Shown here piece after piece: positions 9,701 through 24,700 of a stretch of DNA of 64,000 bases. Under the pieces are notes generated by a model that was not told where the DNA came from, made no database searches, and was given only the letters and a program-made list of their open reading frames with translations. A program made the translations under genes and the position numbers. Source of the stretch: Parus major (Eukaryota; Chordata; Aves; Passeriformes; Paridae); NCBI RefSeq assembly GCF_001522545.3, contig NC_031770.1:9964372-10028371 (forward strand). Direction: 5' to 3'. Every line of letters begins with the position of its first letter. The stretch's first letter is position 1.

Positions 9701-12700
9701 AGCAAAATCAATTTGCATTGATTAGACAAAAGGTCCATTTTACAGAGCCCAAAGGATTAACTTTAAAGCAAACATCTTTGAACTGTAAGGCAGCATTTGT
9801 GACTGAGAGGTATAAGTGGTGCAGCATTAGAAAACACTTAGGATATTTAAATAAGAAAATAATGCAAGCAATGGTTTAAGCTATCTGGATGTTTATTTTT
9901 TATTGTGAATCATCCCAAGGATTATTGTACAATTCACTGGAAAGCCCTATGGAAAGGGTGCAATTGTTTCATTTATCCCATGTCAATCTTCCCCTGAGTG
10001 TTACCTCCATTCAGGTGAGGTGACTAAACGGGGGAGAGTCACAGAGAAGGGAGAAACTCTGTGCAAAGGATCGCACTAATCCTGCTGGTGCTTGTGATGA
10101 AATATTTACTCGACAAACGTAGTGTTTTACCACCAAAACCAATGAGACTTTTTCCCCCCCAGTGAGTTACTGTTGTAGAACAGGTCTGAAACATTCAAAG
10201 GAAGAGGGCCTCTTCTGTGGCTCACCCCTTCCTTTTTCTGCGGCACCAAAAGCAGCACGATGCCGCAGGAGAGCCAAGAGAGCACCACTGCAACAGAAAC
10301 CTGTAAACCCCAGACACATTCTCTACTTCCTCATCACTTTGTTTGCAAAGTGATTACTTTGCAAACTTACTTCTTTGTCACATATCATGGATATTTTAAA
10401 ATTTTTATTTTTTTTTAAAATCCTTAAGAAAACTTATTAACGGGATTGCAGCCTCAGCACACATTGCTGGGTGCTCTCAGTTGAAGTGATGTAAATATCA
10501 GCATTACTGATGGGCTTCAGAGGAGCCTCCACGTTTGGCACTTCCAGGTGCCAAAGCTGTCCTGCAGTGAGCACTTTTCCCCCTCAGCCCCCAGCACTGC
10601 TCTTACCTTCAATAGCCAGCATTGCTCTTAGCTCCCGGTTCAGCAGCTCGTAGCGCCTTTCTAGGTCATGTTCTTTTTCCCTAGGCAAGTTGCAAATGTT
10701 CATCAATATGTTAATTACTAAATCATTAAACACTTAAAAGCACCTTTAACTTACATTGATTTTAGGACTCGCAACTGACTTTTCTCTTTAACTTTAAGCT
10801 ACTCCAAACAAATGATACACAAACTTAAAATCTGGCTCAGGTGGCCTATTCAGTAACAGGGCCTTTTCATTTCATGTAAGGTCAGCTTTAATTCTGTCAG
10901 TTTAACTCCACTGCACTACAGGATGCAATTATTTCATATTCATCTCTGGAATGGCTGTTGTGGAATGTCCAAATTATAAAATATTCCCCTAGATCTAATG
11001 AGCAAATTCCAGCCTCAACCTATTCACCAAGATAATGTGATACTGGAAGTATTATTCTATATACATTCTGCCCTAATCAACAATAAAAATTAGACAAGGG
11101 ATTAGAAAGCTTAATATTTTGCAGGTAAAATCCTCTGTCAAGTTCAGACCCAGCAGGAGATAGGTGAGCAGAGGCTCTTCCCAGGGAAGTATGCAGGCAT
11201 CTACACTAGGTGGCATTACGGAAAGAAATATCAAACTGAAAGAAGCTGGAAGAGAAGCACTCAGGGCAGAATGCCTCTAAAAATGAGCAGCACCTGCTCC
11301 CTTCCTCAACACTGCCCGTGAGAAAAGGTTCATTTGTCCTTACTTTGCAGTATCAGTGGTATCACTGCACTATGACTGATTTACTGACATCCCTTCAGCA
11401 GAGATGGGACTGAGGATTTTCTACAAAGCAGGTAGTGACTCAAATTTGGCTCTCTCTCTGAATAGACTTCATCTGTCTCATCTGAGGCACAATCCAAATC
11501 TATCTGTGCATTTCTAAAATGTAATTTTGTTCTACTGTTGGGCTTTTGAAAATCTAACAGTGCTTAATATTTCTTTAATTTCTTTTTTCACAGCTCTTGC
11601 TAATCTTGTGTCATTGCATGCTTCTCATTTTCAAGTCTGAAATATGAGAAAAACAAGTTACTCGATGTGTAACACATCCACACTACTCACTTTTGAGTTT
11701 TGTTTTTTTTTTTTTGAAGCCTAAAGGGAAGAGAGTAAAAAAAGTTTTACATCTATCTGAAGAGTAAATCATCCTTTTGTAAATACATATATTCATCTGT
11801 ACTTACAGCAGGGAAAGCTGGTTCATTCGTCTTATTAAGGCATTCTTCTTATTAACCAGCATGAACCACTCCTGCATCATAGCTTCCTCTTCTTCCGTGT
11901 TTCTTCCTGCAATCAAAAGAACTTCATTATTTATGTGGCATTTCACAAACTGAGGTACATATTTTCACTTCAGCTTTTGGAGTATCAGTTGCCAGTATCA
12001 CTGAGCATGACATGGCATATTCTCAAATGGTAAAAATATCATATAACTGCAAGTCCTGCCTGCTTTATAAATAAATCTTTGAAAGCAGTCATCCTCCAGG
12101 ATACATTTTAGTGTTCTTTATCATGCTGATGCCCTGACCTAAATAAATACCTTTTAAAAGGACTGTGTATTTTAAATTCTCACAAATGAACTATATAATT
12201 GCAACGCTTCCAGTGAAAAACTCCTACTGCTAAAAGAGGTCTGGTCATCACCAAACACAAAAACAATCCCTGTAGGCAAGATCCACTGCACCCATGCAAA
12301 GCCAGCACAGTCAGGATGATGTGGCAGGGATCAAAGTAGCTGCAGAGGAGATGCTAATCCTGAACTCTTGGTAAAGTGTGGGCACCTGCTCAGCTTCTGT
12401 GTTCATGGCCACTCTTCTAGATGAGCTGGAAAGAGCTGCTCCTCTCCTCAACCTGCAGCCAAAGGGAACAGCTGCACAAATACAAAAAAGTCTTGGGTGC
12501 AGGTACCCATGTGTATGCATGGAGTAGTACCCCTTTCCCTAGCCCCCATCCATCCCAGGCAGGATCAGCATCAGGACTCTTCATATCCACCTGCAGGCAG
12601 TGCTAAGCTCCACCAGACTCTCTAAGACTCTGTGTCACCACCCCTGCACCATGAGCAAAAAGCAGATGAGTGTCCAGAAGGCTCCTGGCTGTCCTTTCCA

Positions 12701-15700
12701 TGTTGCAGGGCCGCTGAGTCAAATTTCACCCTCTCTGAGCTCAGGGACTCGGAGAAAGTCCTTTGTGGAGGCTGTGCTGCTGTGGAAACCTGCCATTCTC
12801 ATCCCTCAAGCTGAGGTGAAGAGCAAGGCCTACATGGTCCTCACTGAATTATGAAACTCGCACATTCCATGGGGTTAAAATGAGTCTAGGAATAAACTTG
12901 GAATAGAAGCAAAGGAGCATGAGGTTGGTCATGTGAGTTTGTTTCCTAGCTTTGATAGTGCTTCATTAGGAGAGTGTGGGTAGATGTCTGAGTTTAAGCA
13001 CCTTGTGTGCAATATGGTAATAAACACCTGCACTGATCCTGCAAGGGTGCTAAGAGTTAATCAATTAATTAAGAGGTGTTTGTAAAGGGGTTTGAAATCT
13101 CTGATGCAAAGTGCTGCACACTTGGGGATGCTATCTTACTAACTTAAACCCTAGGGTCCCTAGTTGCAGAGAAGCCTTTTACAGCACCTGGAGCTGGAAA
13201 GACACCAGAAAAATATTGTTTTGCCATAAATCAAAGCATTCAGTTTCTGGATGGGAGTGTTTCTCCACGTGCATGTTCACACCCCGATGCCACAATAGTG
13301 TGCAAGCCCAGACCTAGGTGGAGAATTGTACTCTCACCAGGCTGTGAGCCTCCTGCCTGCAAGGGAAGCTTTCCAGCCTTCTCCAAACTCTTTTGATCCC
13401 CTCTGCTGTGGCCATGAGGCATCCACACAAGGGCAGGAAAAGAGGATGAACAGGGAAGTGGGTCAGCTTGGGGTGGAACTGGTGAACCCACAAAGTAGGA
13501 AAAGGTTACATTTAGCATGCTCTCCTTTCTGATAGGAGACATCCACCCACATCCACTTATCTACCTGGGAAGTGCCTGGTCAATGAAATTTCCTGGAACG
13601 GTGCTTTTAGGGCCACAATTTTCTAGATGAGACAGAACAGTGAGACAGAAAGGGCAGAGCATCCCAAAGTGTGGATGGACCCACAGTGCTTTTCCAAGCA
13701 AAAGCAGCAGGGCCCAGCTCCTGGGGCAATGAAGCAATGAAAGAAGAAATCTGACGTGTAGAAATACTCTTCTCCCGTATCTCCACTTCAGGTTTTGTGT
13801 GTAAAATACCACACCACGGCATTTACAACAAAACTCAGCAGTTCAATACACTTTGGTATTTTTGGTAAGTTACAGATCAAAGGCCTTGCTGCTGCACTGG
13901 CCCATCTAACAGGTCTGCATTTAGAAGCAGATAATAATCAGTACTACCAACCTCTTGCTGAAATGCACCAAATAGTTGAAACTTATTTAGGGGAGACATC
14001 AAGAAGAAGGGGATTTTTTTTCCTTTTTTTTTTTTCACCCTTGCAAAATGACCAGTCTATTCTGTAATACATGAGATTTTTTCCTAGCAATGTGGCAAAA
14101 CATCTGTGACTACAGTAATATTTCAATCAATTTGTTAGTTTTGGGGTGGGCTGGGATGTCTGGCTGAAAGATTATAAATACAAGCCCTTGCTGCATTTAA
14201 TTTTGCAAGCCTTGAAAAAGAAATGGGAGAGATAAATGTCTCCAAAGTGTTTGGCTCAATGGTGGATCTGACTTCATTGACTTTCGTACCATGCAATTTC
14301 AGGTTAAGAACATAAACTTAAGACATAATCTTCTTTCTATTAATGCATTCCTCCTAAACACAGTTAGTTGCAACATGTAATGAGAAAAGATCTGGGTAAA
14401 GCTTGGAGCTGTCATGTCAGATCTGCACAGGTGCCTATTTTAATATATCTGTGCTGACACCAAAGCACATGCAATATCCATAGAATGGGCTGGTTTAAAA
14501 GTGAATTAACAAAGTCTTGATTGTTTTTACAGAATTTTAAATCTGTTTTTGTATTCGCTTTGGACCCATGTGATGCCCTGACACCGGTCATGTGATATCG
14601 GCTGCGATAGGCACAAATCCCCGGGCAGCAACAAAAGAAGAAAGAGCAAAAAAGAAAAAGCTGAGAAAAAGCTTGCAATTTGGAAAAAGGCCAATTTTAC
14701 CCCAGTGAAGGCCTTTTTGATCAGTGAAATGACACATGTGTGCAATATTAATAGTAGTCAATGCTGATATTTTATTTGTTGACTGTCAGCTTTTAAATTC
14801 TTGTGCACAGAGCTGAAACAAATTCTTCCCAAGTAAGCAAAATAAAGATGAACTCCCATATATAAGAAATTTAAAAAACTCTTCGGCAAATACACTAGCA
14901 TTAGAGCATTACTTCATTTTTCTACTTGGTGAAAGGATGCACATGAAACACTTTCAACAAAGAAAAAGTGAGTGTTCTTACTGCAGCAACACTGCAAGCT
15001 AAACCCACATTTACAATTTCTAAAAAAAAATTTAGAAAAAGCCTTTCTTCAATATGGTTTCACTCTGTAAAACCCAAGCTGCTGCTGGGGTGGCTGTTGT
15101 TTCCACTTTCCAAGTGTAAAACAAGTATTTAATTGACTTGCTACAAGTGCTTGAAAATTTAAATTGGGAAAGTATCTGTGTTGTTCTTGGGGAAAAAACC
15201 CACAACAAACTGTACAGATTATTTAAATGAAGCAAAAAACCCCATGCTTGAGAACAAATCGATCCCACACATGCAAACCCCTTATCTAAGCCAGTACAAG
15301 ATGCTGAAAATCTATAAATAGCCCACAGATCTTAAACTTAAATTTTTTCCATAATACATGCATTACACTATTGTTTTTGATAAACAACAACAACAAAACC
15401 CTTTTAAAGCTAGTAAGTTGGACCATTACAAATTAATCCTGACTTTAATAACTGGTTAAAGACCCCTTCAGCTTTATAAGTAACAAAAAATATTAAAGCC
15501 TGTGATCACAGCGAGCTTTTCTCATTTCTCCTCTAACCATTTGTTATTTAATCCAATACTAGTAATCCAATTTGTCCATCAGACTTTTAAAGGGCAGAAT
15601 GCAACTTCTCCAGCTTAGACACTTTTCAAAGTACAATATATTTTTCAAATGAATGCTGGATGTTTCATTTTTTCCCCAACTGTTCCTAGCTCTAATGTAT

Positions 15701-18700
15701 GAGGAAAAAAAGAACAAGATGAACATTGTTCGTACTGATTAAGTAAGAGCTCATTAAAGAGCTGTCAGTGCTGTACTTTGAATATGCATGAAGCATATAA
15801 TCAGATCTAGTACCGTCACTAGAGGAGAATACGGTAAGTACAAAGGATTGATTTAATTACTTAGAGTGGGCTGTGGTGGTAAAGCAGTCTTGTTAGCGCA
15901 GAAAGAAAAGGAGGTTGTATTCTGGCACGGTTAGGGGAAAAAGGCAGTTTTAGCTTCTGCCACAATACCTAATCTCAGGATAAAGCACTTTACATTGTAG
16001 CTTAAAATGAAGACTGCCAGTTTTCTAAAAAGACCAGAATTCATCTTATCTTGTTTAACCTCATCTGGTTAACTATCTAGCAGAACATATTTATTCTCTT
16101 TAACACGTAATTATGCTTATACCTTTTTATCCTATAGTTCAATAATGACTTCTGAAAACAGTCTTCAAATAAGAGCGGGCAGTGCTGCAAACATCATATG
16201 CATGCAAACTGCTCGGTAAGAGATTTGAAAAATGCAGCACCAGAAACTCAGATGAAACAGTGAGTACACGCGCCTTTATGTGAAAAGTCAATACAGTTTT
16301 TAATGTCGGACTTTAACCTGAGGAGGCTTCTGGCAGGGTTTCTCTCATTTATTTTCTTTTTCCTCTCTTCCTTTCTGTCTCCCTCCCCCCACCCCCGACT
16401 CTTTTCTTTTCTACTTTTTTTTTTTTTTAATTAATTCATTCTTGTTTTATTCTTCCTCTAGGAATCCAAGGGAATTCTCTCACATCAACTCCCAGTGCCA
16501 TTTTCTAATTTCATTGTCTGGCTTGAGTGGTGAAGGATGCGTGCTCTATTCTTCTCTTCACTTGACATCTACCAGAACCCTCCTCAATGATTAGGAATGA
16601 GCCCAACACCAAGCCTCAAATAGCACAAGACATTAAATTCTGCCCTCAGATATGAGAAGCTCCTACTGGCTTCTGAGTTGCGATTCCAAGCTGTAATAGC
16701 TCCTGCTCAGGATTCAGTAAAGGCTGCAGCATAAAGTTTGGTAATTTTGTTCCTTACTGGAACAAATTTTAGTGATAGCCAAAGTACTGATAGTGAGAAT
16801 TTTAGTGATAGCCAAGAAAAAAAAACAACCAACAAACCACAACCCCAAATACTTTTCCTTTCTCCTGTGGCTCATCACACATATTTCTGATTGTTATTTG
16901 AAATCAACTTGAGTCAATTTTCTTCTACAATACTCAAGAAACACGTGGTAACAAACACATTACCATTTTCTGAGAACAATATAAGCAACTAGCTTATTTT
17001 AATGTAGTACAGCTTCCTGACAGTCTTTTACAAACACATGTTCCTTCATATTCTTCTGGATTTACAAATGGATTTTTGTTTACACTGTTAGCTAGTTATA
17101 TCCTAAATTATTTAAATAAGAAGCATCTTGACAAATGTCTCTTCTGATTCAATCTGAAAGAATTTTTTTTTCTTTTCCTATGGAAAGTACTTTCAAACTC
17201 AGCCAGCTACCAGTGTATGTATGTACCATTAGACCCATTATTTTTAAGCCGTTTGGGCAGCTAGACATTAGGTAAACCCAATATGGATTAACATAGTAAA
17301 CCTGTACATTGCTAAGAAAACAGAGAAGTAAGTGCTACAAAACACTGAGAATACCACTTAAAAGGAAGAAAAAGCAACAACATGCAGGGACAAGATTAGT
17401 TTACAGTGTAAATGGATGAATACAGTAACTCCTCTACACTTTATACCATCGTAAATCTGTCACGATAAGACAATAGATTAATATTTTTTAAAATCCTTAA
17501 ATGTAAATGTATTTAGCTGTTGTGCAAAAATGAATTACAACCTGTAGAGGATAAATAATAAAGGCTTTACATCAGCATCCCAAACCAGCCCATTCAGTCT
17601 GGCAAGAAATAACAGGTTTACAGAAATCACTCTGTATGCCGTCTTAAGCAGTAATTGTTTTTAAATTTTATTTGCACTGTGTGTAGTGTGTGTGCCATGG
17701 TGTCATGGTTAAACACAGAAACCTTCCCATGTCTCCCCATTTACCTCAACAGAACTACATGAAAAACAACCTACTTAAGACAGAGCCCATTCTTCATCCA
17801 TTTGCTGATGTTTACACACAGTTTTAAAACAGAATAGAAGAAGCTTTCTTCACTCAACACACTTGGGTGAAGAGGCCAGCAGGAGAATGCCAGTGCATGG
17901 GAACTGGAGCGGGGCAAATAACAACAAAAACTGGCCGACTTCGCTCTGCTCCTCTTTCTGGGCTATTTTGTAGTTGACAGAAGCTTGGTGACTACTGAGA
18001 GCCGTTCAAATGCCAGTGAATTCCACAAATTTAACAGGAAGGTCTTTTGAAAACATACCCCAGTCTTTATTTGTCTGCTTAAAAAAAAAAAAAAAAAGTT
18101 GCTTTCACCCAATCATAGGGACGAGTTTTTACAAGTTTGTGTATTAGGAGCAAGTGGACTTGATTCAGAGATTGGCTTGTTTACCTGAAGGAGAACATGA
18201 ATGGCAAATAAAGAATAGTTCTAGGATGTGTCTCATCTTGTCTCGTAAGAACCTGGGGAAATTCACTGAAATTGAAGGTGGTGTGTTTAAAACCGATAAA
18301 AAGAATGATCCTTCCTCAAAGCCTCATCATTTACCGGTAGAACTCGTCGCCACGAGGCAATGTTGAAACTAAGAGCTCAGCAAGAATTAAAACCAGGTTG
18401 AGTGTTGAATATGGAAAGGCAAAGCTGCAGCAATAAATATTCAAATAAACAAACAAAAACCCATGGGAGGTAGGAACTGGATCCTCCTGCTTTAGGACAG
18501 AAGCTAACCTTTAATTTTTAGAGGTTAAATTAAATGTTCCCTGGGGCCAGGTTAGCCTGTGACTGGCCCCTGCATAGATTCTTGCCCCTGCCTAGGTTCA
18601 GCTCATACCTGTCCCACTACAGTGGAGTGCTCTGGACCAGACTGTGGGGCTGATCTGCTGTGCCCATTACAGTTTTACTGAAAGGGAACACGGCAAGGGA

Positions 18701-21700
18701 CGTGAAACAGCGCTGGGTGTTTTAGCTGACCAGCCTCACATTGCTAACAAAGGCTGGTGGAAGGTCTCAAACGCTTCCAAGTCAGCAGCAGACTTCCCAC
18801 TGATTTTAATAGTTGTCTCATCTTCTTCACTGTGAACAGCTTATGCACAGATGAGCTCTTGTTTTTCATATGAGCTACTGAATTTTACAAATACTTAAGC
18901 AGAAAAACTTATATTTACAACAGATATTTTTTGTACAGTAGAGTTACATGAGACCTACTGCAAAATGCCTCTGACCCAATTGAAAGCTACAGTGAAAATT
19001 TTTAAATGACCAGTGGTCTACAGTTTTTCACTGAGTGAAATTCAGGCAAATTTTTTTGAAATTTTTTTTGAAAAATCACCCTCCTCTGCTTTCAGAGGGC
19101 TACCTTTGGTGGAAAACCTCAGAATTTTGGATAAAGTATTTTTTCCAAGGAATCAGTGTCAAAACAGAACCCTTACAGCATGAATGGATGGACTGCTCCA
19201 ACTCAAGCTTCAGGCGTCCCATTTGAGATTACCATACCCAGCTTTCTCCCAGAGTAATTTCTTCTTTCAGAGCAGGAAGACCTTCTCAGTTATTAAAAAC
19301 CACTGCAAATGAACAAGAAGAGCCAGCAACAGATAAGCAGGTGGAACTGTTATTTAGATGCCATTGCAGAAGTGGTAGCTAGCAGATGAAACCCTAGTGT
19401 AAGTTTTTGAGTTTGAGCTGGATAGGAAAATGCCTAAGAGCATTAGAAAGGCAAATTCATGGCCACTAACTTGCTGTCTGAGAGCAGTTGAGAAGGAGAC
19501 ATTGATGTCCACACAATGGAGTCTCATAAAGGTAGGAATCGACTGCCAAGAATCTGCCAGGCAGAGTTACATTGCAGCACATTGTCTGACTCTATTTCAG
19601 CCCCCAAAAGTACTGTAACCCTAATGAAATGGAGCTGCCACAAAGGAAATGCCTTTATCACAAGCACACATCAAATTAGTTTAATATCAAGCAGGAAACT
19701 TATAATTTCTTTCGTTTCTGAAACCTAAAAAAAAATCAGAGAGGCTATTTAAAATTTTAAGAGCTGTGTAAACAGAAGGTCAGGGTTCTGACCACATCTC
19801 GGCACGTGTGAGGATTTATTTACCTGCAGTGGGACTGACTCAGAGGAAGACAAACATTTGTGGCCTGCAATCTGGGTAGCCTAAAATTATCACAGGACTG
19901 AAACTTCCACAAAAAGACAAATTGTGGAAGACAAAACCTGAAAGACTGCCGATTTTCTCTACATGACGAGTCATCACAGCGGCCAGTAGAAAAGAACAGA
20001 AAACCAACCAAAACAGAATGCCTGGACTGGATAAAGATTATGAATATATTTTAAATATCGGACCATCAATCCAGACCAAGAAACTTTGTGCCCCAAAATT
20101 CAGGCAACAAAAGGTGAGATTCAACTGGAACACCTGGGGATTCCTGTAAGAAAGTGATGCCTCAAGGACAATTGCCTGCAGTGAATCCTAGCACTGAATA
20201 AAACCAACACTTGTGCTTTATCACCCTCTGCTACTCTATGTACCCAAATTTTCTTCCATAGCACAATTTCCTAAGAAATTTAAGCACAGGAAAACATGCA
20301 CTATTATCTGATACACTCAGACTTTGGAAATGATGGAAAAAAGGGTAGGTTATGCTTGGAAATCCAGCATGAGAGGGATGATGGTATGGCAGATTAATTA
20401 TTTCACTTGCAGATTTACACAGTAGATTTGAATGCTTTGTCATGACTGATAGTAATTTCTCTACAGCTCATAACTACACCTTAGAACAGTTTACTACCTG
20501 TCCATATGGCAAGTGATAGCTGGGTAAGATACAGAAGTGAGAGGCTGTTTACCTAAAGTCACTGGAGTATGCTCTACTAGGTAGCATATTATTCCATTTT
20601 TACCAAATGTTGTTCTGCTTCCTTCAGAACAGATTCTCCTGGAGCTGGAAATGGGCAGTGGACATTATAAAGTTACTTCTTTGATGGACAGGGCTGAATT
20701 TAACCCAAGCAACTGCCTGAAGTGAGATGATGAAAGCAACGAATGTGACCATGTATCTGTGTTAATGAAAATGTGTACTCTTACTGGGAGTTGGCAGGTT
20801 TGTACTTCTGGGATCCAAACCTTCCCTGGGCTAGCTGGGTGAGTTCAGCTAGGTTGAGGTGTCCCAAGCCCCCACAGCTTCCAGTTTTGATAGAAAATGT
20901 GTTTTTGGTGGAATATGGGAGAAACCCAAGAAAAAACAACAGTGGTCTCTGCAGTGGCACTGTGGGCAGGAGCCTCAGGGTGACCAAAGGGCCTTTCTCC
21001 TCGCCTTCACTTTGCAGCAGACACTGATTGTAGAGAAAGCTAACTCCAGGCAGAAAGCCAAACACACTGCCTACCACATGAAAGAGCATTTATACTGCAA
21101 CACCACAAAGAAAGATGGAAATCAGCTAAAAGAAGCAAGTGTCTGTTGGGTCTTGTAAGACTTTTGGAAGGCTTGCAAGCCTATTCACAGTGCCTAAGGC
21201 TCTCCCAGAGTAGTCTCCTGCTATGCAGGCAATGCTCTACTTGGACTCTCCAAGCTGGCTTCAACCTGTTGACAGGTTCTTTGAAGGCAATGATGAGGCT
21301 ACAAAAGCCAGGGAAGTGCATGGAGAGGAGGTTGACTTATCACTCAGTCCCTCCAGCCAATGGGACTCTGTGTTACTTGGAGAAAAAAAACAAATATGGT
21401 CACTGCTGCTGCTGAGCCGCTTTAATGATTTAATGAATTTGGCCTGGGAAGGCTGAACACGCATGCTGCCCACGTTTGGTCTTGGAAAGGTCACCTCCTG
21501 TGAACTTTTGCCTACCAATGCACAGACCTAAGACTGAAGAGATGTGGTGAACTAGAGACAAACTCTGAGGTTTGTTTTGTGGAAGCTTCTCAGCTGTAGA
21601 AACACTGGGTAATTGGAAAAGCATGGCCAGACAGTCTTCCTTTACCAAAGGCAAATCCGTTTTGCAGGAACTGTTAATGGAAAGAGACAGATGGATATTG

Positions 21701-24700
21701 GAAGGAGTTTGCCAGTAAGAGACTGTGGAGGCAACATGACAGAAGGGAAACTGGAGAGAGGCTGAAAAACCTCAAGAACTCAAGATGTTCTCAATCACTC
21801 ATAAAATGCATGATTATGGTAAATACAAAATGCATACTTGGGCAGAAATTTGTGTATGTGTTGTGATCCGGGCCCTGAAGACTCCTGTCAGAAAATCAGC
21901 TCACTGGTGAACCAGTTTATTTGCATTAACAAACTCTGATGAATGACTTTGCACTGTGTGTTTCAGCAGACATCTCCAGAGAGCTCTGCAGGCCCCAGGT
22001 CAGCCAAGTCACACTTGGATGCAACAGAGAGGCACAGTTACCATATTGTGAACGAGACCTCAGCCATAGTGTCATTGCACTTCTTTCACCCAGGGTTTTG
22101 GTAGTTGTCAAAACTCCCATTACCACAACCCTGGCAGCAAGTTAACATTTCTAGACAATGGAGAGAGACACATCTCAACAAATGCTTTAGAGTATCGCTT
22201 TGCTTTCAAAACAAGCAGTAACAAGGCATAGTTTTGTGAACTGTTATCATGTTAAAGTAAAAATCTTTTGCTTATGCCAGAAATATTTCCTTCCACCCAA
22301 CACAAACTGCTATCAGTAGTATCCTTCCAGTCTCCTAGTTGTTAGGTATTTCCAATAGAGAAGGTTACAAACCAGCACCTGCAGGGACCCAAACCAGTAC
22401 CACATATGTAGCATTCACGTATCTAGAACTTCTTTGAACTGCTTTCACTTGCTTATGCTAAATGTAAAAAGATAAGCATCAAAAGTGTTGCTTTCAGTGA
22501 TACTTCTACATTTTATGTCTTGCCAGGAAGGCTGTCATTATACTGTCCTTCCTCCTGCTCTGCTTTGGGATGTGCACCTTTGTCTTTCACAACATGGTTG
22601 GTCAACTCATTACCGTCTCATGGTTTGGCAAGTTCTCGGTTCACCTGAGATTAATCTTGCTGACCCACGCACAACGGTAGTGCAGGAGAGCAAGGCTGAC
22701 AAACTGCTATAAAACTTATGGTGTTACTGATTCATTCTTCCTCATTTAGGCAAGATATGAAATGTATGAAAGGACCATGATTTTTTTTTCCTCCTTTTGT
22801 ACATGCACAGATATTTTTCATACTGTCTGCTTGCAAGCTTGAAGAGGCAACAAAACCAATTTTTAAATTCATCTCTCAGGCAAAACTGAACATTCATCAT
22901 TTTCCTCCCCAAACCCTGACACTGGTGAATACAAATCTGCATTTACTTTTGGGAATTCCAAAGAGAACTGTGAATTCAATTGTTTTTGAAAGATGAAATT
23001 TGGCTTAGGGAATAGGATGCCTCCTCCTAGCTCACCCCTCCCTACTCTAGTGCGGATTTCTCTTGCAGACTGGGCGACTCCAGTAAGGAGCATTCAAGAT
23101 GGTATAATACAGGCTGGTAAATACAGCTCGATAATCAGGGTTGTGAAGGGGCAGAGCATATAAGGGATTTATTTTTTGATAGTGAATCTATACACATATA
23201 CATCATCAAGCCCCCATTGAGAAGCAGACCACTCCAAGTGATTAATACAGCTAAAGGGGGCAAATAAGAGATCAATGACAAAAATCACCTGGTTAAAAAA
23301 AAAAAGTAAAAGGTGTTGCATTTAAAGAGCTTTTACTTTGCATGCGAAACAATACCGAGAAACCTGTATTTTAGCACTTGTGCTCAACAAGCACTCTAAA
23401 GTATGTCGGGATGAGAACAGAAACCCATCCTTTCTAATAATCTTGTGACAAAAGCTAAAAGACATCATCCTATTAACTAGTGATCTCAACTGCTAATGCG
23501 GAGTACTTCCTGGTGTCTTTTATGTAGAATGCCGCTATTAAAAAACCACTAAACATTCACTGTGAACAACACAGAATCATTCATCTTTTATCAGCATCTC
23601 TTGTTAGAGGAGTATGAGAGGGGCTGAAGGTGTCATTGATATTATAGAGCGGAAATTAATCAGAAATTTTTCTCATATTTTCCTCATCACACTCATTTAC
23701 TTTTGTACAAATTTCCCCCTGCTAAAAAGTTCATACCCAGCCCCCTGTTGTACGCTTTTAAGTTGAGAATATTCAACGAGTGCGTCAACTGAAAGGCACC
23801 AGGTCCCAACACAAAAAGCATTCGAAATTCTCATTTAGTTGTCTTTATTTTGCTAGCGCCATGTGGTCCTTGAAGATGTAGAAAACACGGGAAGCCGAGT
23901 AAAGATCAGAGCAAGCTCATTAGCATTCTGACAAAATTGGAGTGGTGGAGATGTATAGTTTGCCTAGTTTGTCGTTTTGAAAGCTACCGGTGGTAAGCTT
24001 TCTATTTCATTGTGCTTTTGTCTTTTTTTGGGGTTTTCAACGCAGCGGGGTGGTTGTTAGCCTAGGTTTTCACAGTGCATTGTGGGAACCTTGCCTCGCA
24101 TTCATAGTATCATTTGAGTTCAAGTAAAAAAAAAAAAAAAAAGTAATTTTTTTTCCTATTTATTTCATAATCACCTATGCTAATGCATAATTGTCATCTG
24201 GCTGTCAAAGCCCATTCTGCCCGACACCTGGTTTATAAAGTTAAAAAACCCCCAAAGCCCCCCAAAATAGCCAAATAAAATAAAGTCTGAGCTGTACTTA
24301 AAAATAAAACCTTTTAAACATGCTCCCAGTTTTCTTCAAAAGACAAGATAAGAAGAAATTAATTTAAATTCCACTGTTTACAATAAACTAGAAATGAATT
24401 TGAGACAGATCCAGTTGATTAGAATTCAAAAGAGACTCTGTATAAGAGCCTCAATTCTATTTCAGAGCCTCTTGAAGGGAAGATGGGTTTATGCTCCAGA
24501 ATTATGTAAATAATGAATTACCTCTTAGAAGACCTATAGAAGTTATTACTCTGGTCATTTTTTTTTATTTTTTTTTTAAACATAAGGCTCACTTTGAAGG
24601 GCTAAAAGGGCTACATTAATGCTGCTATTCGACATGAACGTTTCCAAGTTGCAATGAAATGGATAAAGGTCTTTTTGGATGAATTTATCTGCTAAATCCT

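Larger units (their letters stand above)
4059..10606 (-). other. EHBP1: EHBP1 intron (6.5 kb)
   Basis: The donor is GTAAGA at 10606 and the acceptor is at 4059-4060. The first 1.1 kb beside the exon (4059-5110) is GC-rich and holds the 10-bp minisatellite, a 23-T run and a short homeodomain-type patch (TTAATTAGC at about 4660). A second GC-rich patch lies at about 5440-5645. The rest is AT-rich, with enhancer-like blocks near 5151-5430, 6881-7140 and 8640-8905, a TA/TG microsatellite at 8545-8587 and a hairpin at 10341-10366. No coding exon is seen. Confidence 0.9.

Noticed and set aside
20781..21518. Cluster of 80-100 codon frames in the large intron
   Set aside because: They lie on both strands, have no recognisable motif and no consistent splice signals.
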